This document shows, piece by piece, positions 1-8,153 of a stretch of 64,000 bases of DNA; position 1 is the first letter of the stretch; the number at the start of each line of letters is the position of its first letter. Position numbers and translations under genes: made by a program. The notes beneath the pieces were generated by a model, which saw only the letters and a list, made by a program, of their open reading frames with translations, did no database searches and was not told the DNA's origin. Source of the DNA: Novilysobacter_A longmucuonensis (lineage in GTDB: Bacteria; Pseudomonadota; Gammaproteobacteria; Xanthomonadales; Xanthomonadaceae); NCBI RefSeq assembly GCF_046600735.1, contig NZ_JBJMAW010000012.1:1-64000 (forward strand), in the 5' to 3' direction.

Positions 1-65
1 CGCAACGCGAGCCCGACCCGCGACCGCCGGCGACCGGCACCGGCACCGGCACCGGCGCTCGATGA
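1..65 (+). CDS. tatB: TatB C-terminal end (partial)
   Basis: Only the last 20 codons of a gene running in from the left are present. They encode a Pro/Thr/Gly/Arg-rich tail ending in repeated Thr-Gly and then TGA. Its stop overlaps the tatC start as ATGA (62-65), which suggests translational coupling. TatB proteins of this family have long, disordered, proline-rich C-termini and sit directly before tatC. The identification therefore rests on gene order and composition, not on a recognisable domain. Confidence 0.6.
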   Translation, partial: QREPDPRPPATGTGTGTGAR

Positions 66-838
66 CCACGCCGCGCAACACCGACCGGCCGGCTGCCGGA
101 CCGGGCGCCGACGCCCCCGGCGCCGAACCGCGCCTGCTCGATCACCTGATCGAGCTGCGTTCGCGCCTGCTGCGCTCGGTGGTCGGGCTGCTGGTCGTGT
201 TCGCCGCGCTGCTGCCGTTCGCCAACGGCCTGTACGCCTGGCTGGCCGAACCGCTGATCGCCAAGCTGCCCAGCGGCGCGCAGCTGATCGCGGTCGAAGT
301 GGCCTCGCCGTTTTTCGCGCCGATCAAGCTGGCGCTGTTCGCCGCACTGATGATCGTGATGCCCTGGCTGCTGTACCAGGCCTGGGCGTTCGTCGCCCCG
401 GGCCTGTACCAGCGCGAGAAGCGCCTGGCGCTGCCGCTGCTGGGCTCGGCGGTGGCGCTGTTCTACGGCGGCTGCGCGTTCGCGTTCTACCTGGTGCTGC
501 CGACCGTGTTCGGTTTCCTGACCAGCACGACCCCGGAAGGGGTGGCGATGATGACCGACATCAGCGCCTACCTGGACTTCGTGCTGGTGATCTTCCTCGC
601 GTTCGGGCTGAGCTTCGAGCTGCCGGTCGCGCTGGTGATCCTGTCGCTGCTGGGCTGGGTGACGCCGGCGCAACTGAGCGAATCGCGCGGCTACGCGGTG
701 GTCGGCGTGTTCGTGGTCGCCGCCATCATCACCCCGCCCGACGTGATCTCGCAGCTGATGCTGGCCGTGCCGATGATCGCGTTGTACGAGATCGGCATCA
801 TCGCGGCGCGATGGCTGGCGCCGAAGCCGGAGCGATAG
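62..838 (+). CDS. tatC: Sec-independent protein translocase TatC
   Basis: TatC is the polytopic core of the twin-arginine translocase; it binds the twin-arginine signal peptide of folded substrates together with TatB. The 258-residue protein has the family length. The N-terminal cytoplasmic segment LLDHLIELRSRLL is the classic TatC signature, and FVAPGLYQREKR follows the first periplasmic loop. Six hydrophobic segments can be traced. A charged, Pro/Ala-rich stretch of about 20 residues precedes the core. The start overlaps the tatB stop, so the two are probably read from one tatABC message. Confidence 0.97.
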   Translation: MTTPRNTDRPAAGPGADAPGAEPRLLDHLIELRSRLLRSVVGLLVVFAALLPFANGLYAWLAEPLIAKLPSGAQLIAVEVASPFFAPIKLALFAALMIVMPWLLYQAWAFVAPGLYQREKRLALPLLGSAVALFYGGCAFAFYLVLPTVFGFLTSTTPEGVAMMTDISAYLDFVLVIFLAFGLSFELPVALVILSLLGWVTPAQLSESRGYAVVGVFVVAAIITPPDVISQLMLAVPMIALYEIGIIAARWLAPKPER

Positions 839-869
839 CGCCGGGCTTCTTCCGGGCGTGCCCCATAGA

Positions 870-945
870 GCCGAGCTTGCTCGGCTGCGCCACCTCGATT
901 TGCGCGCCGCCCGGTTTTCCGCGAGCGCTGCCGAGCAAGCTCGGC
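870..945. repeat. Two palindromic REP-like units in opposite orientation
   Basis: Two near-perfect 16-bp palindromes, GCCGAGCTTGCTCGGC at 870-885 and GCCGAGCAAGCTCGGC at 930-945, lie between convergent tatC and a membrane-protein gene. The first is preceded by ATAGA. The same core with a GTAGA head recurs at 15303 and 28814. The GTAG head and strong stem match the REP class mobilised in trans by REP-associated tyrosine transposases, such as the SMAG elements of Stenotrophomonas. The hairpins may also help separate the two convergent transcripts. Confidence 0.7.
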
Positions 946-963
946 ACTACCTCGCCCCTGCGA

Positions 964-1800
964 TCAGGCCTCGAATCCTTCATTGACCACCGGCGCCGCC
1001 GGCGCGTCGCCGAGCAGTTGCCGCCAGGCAAAGTAGATCGTGCCGGCCATCACCGGCATCAGCACCGCCATGGTCAGCAACTGGCCAATGAACAAGGCCG
1101 GCTGCGGCCCGATCGCCCAACCCAGCAGCATCACCACGATGTTGATCGCGATGCTGATCGCCAGCACCGCGATGAACATCAGCACGATCATCACGATCAG
1201 CGCCGCGAGGTTGCGCAGGCAGGCGCGGAAGCTGATCGCCATCGCGTCGAACGCACCGCGCTGGGTGAACATCACCTCGGGGATCGCGACAAAGGTGAAG
1301 AAGCCCGCGACGATGCCGACCAGCACCGCCAGCAGCATCCACAACAACAGGCGCGCGGCCGGCAGCGCGCTCGCCAGCGCCGGGTCGGGGTTGGTCTGCA
1401 TTTGCTGGAGTACCTGCGTGACCTGCTGCAGCTGATCGCTGCCGATCAGCGCGAGCAGCAACAGGACCAGCAGCACCAGCGCGGCGATCTGCGGCAGCAG
1501 CATCGCCAGCAGGCGCGGCAGCTTGCCCTCGCGCGGGCCCTGCAGCAGGTGCATCGGCAGGGCCGCGCGGCCCTGGTCGACCTCGCGCGCGGCGTAGATG
1601 ATGCCGCCAAACAAGACCGGGCCGAGCACCGCTACGATCAGGCTCAACCAGACCTGCCCGGTCGCTGACGCCAGCGCCGACAGGCCACCCCAGATCAGCC
1701 CGAGCAGGCCCAGCGACAGCGGCGCCCGACGCAGGATGCGGAAGCCGCCGAGCAGCCACTCCGCGCCGGCACTGAACGGTACCTTGTGAATCTGTGTCAT
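964..1800 (-). CDS. Polytopic inner-membrane protein, BPSS1780-like family
   Basis: This 278-residue protein has a short hydrophilic N-terminus beginning MTQIHKVPFSAGAEWLLGG, then several strongly hydrophobic segments separated by a central hydrophilic, Gln-rich loop. The N-terminal GAEWLL..FR pattern is typical of proteins annotated as BPSS1780-family membrane proteins in this bacterial group. No catalytic motif is visible and the function is unknown. It converges on tatC and stands alone. An antisense frame of similar length exists but lacks membrane or domain character. Confidence 0.75.
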   Translation of the reverse strand: MTQIHKVPFSAGAEWLLGGFRILRRAPLSLGLLGLIWGGLSALASATGQVWLSLIVAVLGPVLFGGIIYAAREVDQGRAALPMHLLQGPREGKLPRLLAMLLPQIAALVLLVLLLLALIGSDQLQQVTQVLQQMQTNPDPALASALPAARLLLWMLLAVLVGIVAGFFTFVAIPEVMFTQRGAFDAMAISFRACLRNLAALIVMIVLMFIAVLAISIAINIVVMLLGWAIGPQPALFIGQLLTMAVLMPVMAGTIYFAWRQLLGDAPAAPVVNEGFEA

Positions 1801-1900
1801 CGCTCAATTCCCCAGGTGATGAATGTCTTCGGCCTCATTGTCCGCCACTTGTGGCGACGTTCGACCTTGGTAGAGCCGCTTGGCGCGTGAGCAAAGCGCG

Positions 1901-2638
1901 TCAGCGCGCCAGCCCGCGCGCATGGTGCACGAAGCGCCGCAGCAGCCGCCGCGCATGCGGCGTCGCGCGCACGTCGTGGACCAGCGTCCTGGGGCAGCGG
2001 CCCTCGCGCTGCAGCACCACCCGGCGTGCGTCGATGTAGCCGCGCATGTGGGTGGTGCTGAACTCGGGATGGAACTGCACGCCCCAGGCGCATTCGCCCC
2101 AGCGGAATGCCTGGCACGCGTCGTGGTCGGACTTTGCCAGCACCTGCGCGCCCTGCGGCGCGCGCAATACCGTCTGCATGTGGGTGGCCTGCGCGGCGAA
2201 GGTGCCGGGCAGGGCCGCGAACAGCGGGTCGTCGCCGGCGGCCGGGTGCAGCGTGATGTCGACCGTGCCCATCTCGCGCCCGCCGGGGTGATCGCCGACC
2301 TCGCCGCCCAGGGCATGCGCGAGCAGCTGGTGGCCGTAGCAGATCGCCAGCAGCGGCTGCCCGGCCTGCGCGGCCTCGCGCAGCCACGCCGCACTGGTCT
2401 CGCTCCAGTCGGCGCGGTCGGTGACCATCGCGGCCGAACCGGTGACGATCACGCCGGCGTACGCGCCGTCGGCCAGTTGCTCGTGCGGCGGCAACGACTC
2501 GCCGGCCTCAACGTTCACCGCCACCGCGTCGCCGGCGTGCAGCCCGGCCGCGACCCGGATCCAGTGCGGAAAGCCGCGGTGTCGGCGCAGGGAAGCGAGC
2601 GGCTGGCCGGCTTCGACGATCAGGAAGGGGCGACTCAT
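1901..2638 (-). CDS. Class I glutamine amidotransferase-like protein
   Basis: A free-standing GATase1-fold protein of 245 residues. The nucleophile elbow AICYGHQLLAHALGG carries the catalytic Cys in the expected G/A-x-C-x-G-x-Q context. The His-Glu partner is visible as GVQFHPEFS near residue 180. Length and layout match the stand-alone GMP-synthase-like amidotransferases, whose physiological acceptor is usually unknown. I chose ATG 2638 because MSRPFLIVEAG starts the fold; a longer reading to 2728 adds only an Arg-rich, unconserved leader. It is divergent from glyQ with a short shared promoter region. Confidence 0.88.
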   Translation of the reverse strand: MSRPFLIVEAGQPLASLRRHRGFPHWIRVAAGLHAGDAVAVNVEAGESLPPHEQLADGAYAGVIVTGSAAMVTDRADWSETSAAWLREAAQAGQPLLAICYGHQLLAHALGGEVGDHPGGREMGTVDITLHPAAGDDPLFAALPGTFAAQATHMQTVLRAPQGAQVLAKSDHDACQAFRWGECAWGVQFHPEFSTTHMRGYIDARRVVLQREGRCPRTLVHDVRATPHARRLLRRFVHHARGLAR

Positions 2639-2772
2639 GGGGGCGCGCGGGCATCGAATGCGAAGGCGCCGATTGTAGTCAAACCCGGCGCGGCGCGAAT
2701 CGCGCCGCGTAAATGCCGCGGTCCGCATCGGCCGGCCGCGGCTGGTAAAAAAGCCTGCGCACGGGCGCTCGC

Positions 2773-2778
2773 TATACT
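2773..2778 (+). promoter_or_regulatory. Candidate -10 element for glyQ
   Basis: TATACT, one base from the consensus TATAAT, lies 29 bases before the preferred glyQ ATG in an otherwise very GC-rich stretch. No convincing -35 hexamer sits at 16-18 bases upstream. Transcription starting near 2785 would leave a leader of about 20 bases. Confidence 0.4.
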
Positions 2779-2807
2779 AGCGCGCCCTCGTGCACGGCCC
2801 TTACGGC

Positions 2808-3746
<939 letters not shown>

Positions 3747-3754
3747 CACGGTTT

Positions 3755-3910
3755 TTTGCCCCCCCCTCGGGAGAGGTTGGGGTGAGGGGCCGGCGAAGCT
3801 GCGATGGCGAACGACGGTCGTACTCCAGCAGCTGACTATCACCTTCGGCGTTTCACTTCGTCACTCCGCCACCCCTCATCCGCCTTCGGGCACCTTCTCC
3901 CGCAGTGAGA
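3755..3910. repeat. Type B interspersed repeat between glyQ and glyS
   Basis: An inverted-repeat element with outer arms GGGAGAGG...GGGTGAGGGG on the left and CCCCTCATCCGCC...CTTCTCCCGCAGTGAGAAGGG on the right, with a 75-base centre. Equivalent elements occur at 16671-16820, inside a gene, and at 47341-47470. Such elements are scattered through proteobacterial chromosomes and give the peptide HPGPLP..E when translated. Here it separates the two subunit genes of one enzyme and places glyS behind a potential hairpin. Confidence 0.75.
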
Positions 3911-3937
3911 AGGGAAGAATACGCAGAGACATCGAGC

Positions 3938-6112
3938 ATGACCGACATGAAGCCCCTCCTGATTGAACTCGGCACCGAAGAGCTGCCCGTCAAAGCCCTG
4001 CCGGGCCTGGCGCAGGCGTTCTTCGATGGAATCCTCGAGGGGCTGGGCAAGCGCGGCATCGCGTTCGATCACGGCGAGGCGAAGCCGCTGTACACCCCGC
4101 GCCGGCTCGCGGTGCTGCTGCCGGGCGTCGCCGGCGAGCAGCCTGAGCAGCGCTCCGAAGTGCTTGGCCCCTACCTCAACATCGCGCTCGACGGCGACGG
4201 CCAGCCGACCCGCGCGCTGCAGGGCTTCGCTGCCAAGGCCGGGGTCGAGTGGAGCGCGCTGGAGCGGACGACCGACAACAAGGGCGAGCGTTTCGTCCAC
4301 CGCGCGGTGAAGCCCGGCGCGAGCACCGCGCAGTTGCTGCCGGAGATCATCGGCGAGGCGATCGCGGCGATGCCGATCCCCAAGCCGATGCGCTGGGGCG
4401 ACCACGGCTACGGCTTCGCGCGGCCGGTGCACTGGCTGGTGCTGCTGCTGGGCGCCGATGTGGTCGACACCGAACTGATGGGCGTGCGCAGCGGCCGCAC
4501 GAGCCGTGGCCACCGCTTCATGCACGACCAGCCGGTGCCGATCGCCTCCCCCGGCGACTACGTCGAATTGCTGCGTGCGGCCAAGGTGCTGGCCGATCCT
4601 GACGAGCGTCGCGCGCGCATCGTCGAGGAAGTCGAAGCGGCCGCCACCTCGTGCGGCGGCATCGCGCGCATCGATGCCGGCATCCTGGAGGAGGTCAATG
4701 GCCTGACCGAGTGGCCGCGGGCCATCGGATGCAGCTTCGATCGCGAGTTCCTGGCGGTGCCGGCCGAGGCGCTGATCGCGACGATGGAAACCAACCAGAA
4801 GTTCTTTCCGGTGCTCGATGGGGATGGCCGGCTCGGCGAGCACTTCATCGGCATCGCCAACATCGAGAGCCGCGATCAGGCCGAGGTGCGCAGGGGCTAC
4901 GAGCGCGTGATCCGCCCGCGCTTCAGCGATGCGCAGTTCTTCTTCGCCGAGGACCTGAAGCAGGGCCTGGCCTCGATGGCCGCCGGACTGGCCAGCGTCA
5001 CCTACCAGGCCAAGCTCGGCACGGTCGCCGACAAGGTCGCGCGGGTCGCGGCACTGGCCGAGGCGATCGCGGGCGAGGTCGGGGTCGACCCGCGGCACGC
5101 GCGGCGCGCGGCCGAGCTCAGCAAGGCCGACCTGCAGTCGCGCCTGGTCGGCGAGTTCCCCGAACTGCAGGGCATCGCCGGGCGCTACTACGCGACCGCG
5201 CAGGACGAGCCCGGCGAGGTCGCCGCGGCGATCGACGAGGCCTACATGCCGCGGTTCGCTGGCGATGCCATCGCCCCATCACCGCTCGGCCAGGTGCTGG
5301 CGATCGCCGAGCGCCTCGACACGCTGGCCGGCGGGTTTGCCGCCGGGTTGAAGCCGACCGGCAACAAGGACCCGTTCGCGTTGCGGCGCAATGCACTGGG
5401 GCTGGCGCGGACGCTGATCGAAAGCGGGCTCGATCTCGCCATCGCGCCGCTGCTGCAGCGGGCGCTCGAGCAGCAGACGGTCAAGACCAATGCCGCCGGT
5501 ACGCGGGAGTCGCTGACGGACCTGCACGGCTTCGTGTTCGACCGCCTGCGCGGCTACTACGCCGATCAGGGCGTGAGCGCGCAGCAGTTCGAGTCCGTCG
5601 CGAGTCTGGTGGGACCGATCGCGGCTGAAGCCGCTCCTACAGGAGTGGGTGCGGACCGCGCGGGTGTTGCAGGAGCGGCTTCAGCCGCGAGCTCTTCGGC
5701 CGGCTCGCTGCTCGACTTCGACCGCCGCCTCAAAGCCATCGTCGAATTCGCCAAACTGCCGGAGGCCGCGGCGCTGGCCGCGGCCAACAAGCGCAGCCGC
5801 AACATCCTGCGCAAGGTTGAAGGCGAACTGCCCAGCGCGATCGATGCGGCACTGCTGGTCGAGGACGCCGAACGCGAACTCGCCGCCGCGGTCGATGCCG
5901 CGATCGCCGATACCGATCCGCTGCTGGCCGCGCGTGATTACGTCGCGGTGCTGGCGCGCCTCGCGCGGCTGCGTCCGCAGGTCGACGCGTTCTTCGACGG
6001 CGTGATGGTCAACGCCGACGATGCCGCGGTGCGCAACAACCGGCTCGCGCTGCTGAAACGCCTGAGCGATCGGCTCGGCAGCGTGGCGGCGATCGAGCAT
6101 CTGTCGATCTAG
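3938..6112 (+). CDS. glyS: Glycine--tRNA ligase beta subunit, with an in-frame repeat insertion
   Basis: This is the beta subunit of glycyl-tRNA synthetase, needed for tRNA recognition; family motifs include LLIELGTEELPVKALP at the start and LLKRLSDRLGSVAAIEHLSI at the end. ATG 3938 (MTDMKPLL) was chosen because the conserved block begins at once; a reading from 3905 adds repeat-derived residues. At 724 residues it is about 30 longer than usual for the family. The excess falls at residues 561-590, which read GPIAAEAAPTGVGADRAGVA and then Ala/Ser-rich sequence. These residues are translated from an inverted REP pair. The frame stays open and conserved sequence (LLDFDRRLKAI) resumes at once, so the gene is probably functional. 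Confidence 0.96.
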   Translation: MTDMKPLLIELGTEELPVKALPGLAQAFFDGILEGLGKRGIAFDHGEAKPLYTPRRLAVLLPGVAGEQPEQRSEVLGPYLNIALDGDGQPTRALQGFAAKAGVEWSALERTTDNKGERFVHRAVKPGASTAQLLPEIIGEAIAAMPIPKPMRWGDHGYGFARPVHWLVLLLGADVVDTELMGVRSGRTSRGHRFMHDQPVPIASPGDYVELLRAAKVLADPDERRARIVEEVEAAATSCGGIARIDAGILEEVNGLTEWPRAIGCSFDREFLAVPAEALIATMETNQKFFPVLDGDGRLGEHFIGIANIESRDQAEVRRGYERVIRPRFSDAQFFFAEDLKQGLASMAAGLASVTYQAKLGTVADKVARVAALAEAIAGEVGVDPRHARRAAELSKADLQSRLVGEFPELQGIAGRYYATAQDEPGEVAAAIDEAYMPRFAGDAIAPSPLGQVLAIAERLDTLAGGFAAGLKPTGNKDPFALRRNALGLARTLIESGLDLAIAPLLQRALEQQTVKTNAAGTRESLTDLHGFVFDRLRGYYADQGVSAQQFESVASLVGPIAAEAAPTGVGADRAGVAGAASAASSSAGSLLDFDRRLKAIVEFAKLPEAAALAAANKRSRNILRKVEGELPSAIDAALLVEDAERELAAAVDAAIADTDPLLAARDYVAVLARLARLRPQVDAFFDGVMVNADDAAVRNNRLALLKRLSDRLGSVAAIEHLSI
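5619..5693. repeat. Inverted REP pair inside glyS
   Basis: Two copies of the REP core lie 27 bases apart in opposite orientation: GCGGCTGAAGCCGCTCCTAC at 5621-5640, and its complement with a GCAG head around 5669-5690. The unit is the same one found between genes at 16899, 24580, 26710, 50131 and 63942. Here it lies within the coding sequence without breaking the frame. Confidence 0.9.
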
Positions 6113-6155
6113 CCCGATCGTAGGCAAGTGCTTCGCGGCAGCGACAGCCGAAGCA

Positions 6156-6266
6156 GGAGTAAATCTCCCCCAGCCCCTCTTTTCCAAAGAGGGGAGCTAA
6201 TCGACACGGCCTCGCTTTGGCCCCCTCCTTTGGACAAGGAGGGTTGGGGAGGATTTGCTCCCGCCG
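6156..6266. repeat. Type C interspersed repeat between glyS and tamA
   Basis: Two related hairpins: CCCCTCTTTTCCAAAGAGGGG, and further right CCCCCTCCTTTGGACAAGGAGGG followed by TTGGGGAGGATTTGCTCCC. The AAATC...CCCC / GGGG...GATTT arms match elements at 12500-12592 and 33680-33722. It may serve as a transcription barrier after glyS, but it lacks the U-tract of a classical terminator. Confidence 0.7.
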
Positions 6267-6325
6267 CGCTCGCAAATTAGCCAACCGTTATCGGCCTTTG
6301 ACACCTCCACCGGTATCCTGCGTGG

Positions 6326-8116
6326 ATGCGCTTCCCCCGCCGCACCCTCGCCGCCGCTGCGCTGTGCCTGCTGGCCCACGGCGCGGCGCATGCGGCGCAG
6401 GTCGGCAGCGTGGAGGTCGTAGGGCTCGACGAGGCCATGACCGAGAACGTGCGGCTGTCGCTGTCGCTGGTCGAGGCGATCGGCACCGAGGTCTCCGGCC
6501 GGCGCCTGGCCTATCTGATCCGCGAGGCCGACGACGAGGCGCGCGAGGCGCTGCAGCCGTTCGGCTACTACGACCCGCAGATCTCGGTCGAACGCACGCG
6601 CGACGGGGCCGCCACCGGCGTCACCATCACAGTGGTTCCCGGCCAGCCGGTCACCGTGCGCCGCGCCGATATCGCGATCATCGGCGAGGGCAACCGCGAC
6701 CGCTACCTGCGCGAGGACCTGGCCGAATTCGAGCCGCGACCCGGCGAGGTCCTCGAGCATCGCCAGTACGAGGCGAGCAAGATCGCGATCACCCGCAGGC
6801 TGGCCGAGCGCGGTTATTTCGACGCGGGCTTTGCAAGCCACCGGGTCGAGGTGACGCGCGCCGAGCACGCCGCCGACATCGACCTGGTGTGGGAGAGCGG
6901 GCAGCGCTACGACATCGGCCCGATCAGCTTCCAGCAGGCGCCCGAGCAGGTCGTGCGCGAGGACCTGCTGGGGGAACTGGTGTACTGGGACACCGGCAGC
7001 TACTACCACCAGGGCAAGCTGGACCGCCTGCGCGAATCGCTGACCGGGCTGGACTACTTCGCCGTGATCGATATCGAGCCACGGCCGGAGGCGGCGCGCG
7101 GCAACGACGTGCCGATCACGGTCACCCTGACCCCGGCCAAGCGCGACATCTACACCGCCGGCTTGAGCTACGGCACCGACAGCGGCGCCGGCATCCGGCT
7201 CGGCGCCGAGCGGCGCTACGTCAACCAGCGCGGGCACAAGGCGCTGGTGCAGCTCGATTACGCGGAACGGCGCCGCACCCTGACCCTGCAGTACCGCATC
7301 CCGGCGTTCGCCTGGCTCGATGGCTGGTACACCTTCAGCACCCAGGCCGCCGAGGAGCAGAGCGAGTACATCGACACGCGCCGGCTGGAGACGGTCGCCA
7401 GCCGCAGCGGCGAGATTGACCGGCACTGGACCGTCATCGCCTCGCTGCATGCGTTGCGCGAGCGCTGGGACTACGTGGTCGCCGACGACGACGGCACCCT
7501 GGTCGCGCCCGACTATCGCTACGCCACCTTCACCTACCCCTCGCTGCGCGGCGAATACGTCGAGGCCGACAACCTGGTGTTCCCGCGCAACGGCCGTGCC
7601 GCCACGATCCTGCTGCGCGGCGGGCTGGAAGGAGCCGGCTCGGACGCCGATTTCGGCCAGGTCCATCTCAGCGCGCGCTGGTATCGCGGGCTCGGTGATA
7701 ACAGCCGGCTGATCACCCGCGGCGAATTAGGCCGCACCTTCACCGACAACCTGGTGGACATCCCGCCGAGCCTGCGCTTCTTCGCCGGCGGCGACCGCAG
7801 CATCCGCGGCTACGCCTGGCGCGAGGTCGGCCCGCGCGTCACCGGCCTGGACGGTGAGCAGTACGCGCTGGGCGCGGAAAACGTGGTCACCGCCAGCGTC
7901 GAGTTCGAGCACTATTTCAGCGACCTGTGGGGCGCGGCGGTGTTCGTCGACAGCGGCAGCGCGTTCAACGACGACGACCCGGACTGGCGTACCGGTGTCG
8001 GCGTCGGGCTGCGCTGGCGCTCGCCGGTCGGGCCATTGCGCCTGGACATCGCACGCGGGCTGGACCGGCCCGATTCCGGTTTCCAGCTGTATCTCGCGAT
8101 CGGCGCGGACCTCTGA
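6326..8116 (+). CDS. tamA: Translocation and assembly module outer-membrane protein TamA
   Basis: TamA is an Omp85-family outer-membrane protein working with TamB in outer-membrane biogenesis, including insertion of some beta-barrel proteins. A cleavable signal peptide is evident at residues 1-23, ending AHGAAHA. The periplasmic part (to about residue 270) fits three POTRA domains, with GYYDPQISV typical of POTRA 1. The C-terminal barrel contains FFAGGDRSIRGYAWREVGP, the Omp85 loop-6 RGY motif, near residue 490, and ends with family-typical GFQLYLAIGADL. tamB follows 37 bases downstream, so they are probably one operon. Confidence 0.95.
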   Translation: MRFPRRTLAAAALCLLAHGAAHAAQVGSVEVVGLDEAMTENVRLSLSLVEAIGTEVSGRRLAYLIREADDEAREALQPFGYYDPQISVERTRDGAATGVTITVVPGQPVTVRRADIAIIGEGNRDRYLREDLAEFEPRPGEVLEHRQYEASKIAITRRLAERGYFDAGFASHRVEVTRAEHAADIDLVWESGQRYDIGPISFQQAPEQVVREDLLGELVYWDTGSYYHQGKLDRLRESLTGLDYFAVIDIEPRPEAARGNDVPITVTLTPAKRDIYTAGLSYGTDSGAGIRLGAERRYVNQRGHKALVQLDYAERRRTLTLQYRIPAFAWLDGWYTFSTQAAEEQSEYIDTRRLETVASRSGEIDRHWTVIASLHALRERWDYVVADDDGTLVAPDYRYATFTYPSLRGEYVEADNLVFPRNGRAATILLRGGLEGAGSDADFGQVHLSARWYRGLGDNSRLITRGELGRTFTDNLVDIPPSLRFFAGGDRSIRGYAWREVGPRVTGLDGEQYALGAENVVTASVEFEHYFSDLWGAAVFVDSGSAFNDDDPDWRTGVGVGLRWRSPVGPLRLDIARGLDRPDSGFQLYLAIGADL

Positions 8117-8153
8117 GGTGCCGCCATGAATATTCCGCCATGAACACACCGCA

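Noticed and set aside
3747..3760. Intrinsic terminator after glyQ, suggested by CGGTTTTTTG
   Set aside because: The T-run is preceded by only a three-base stem and glyS follows in the same direction; the support is too weak.
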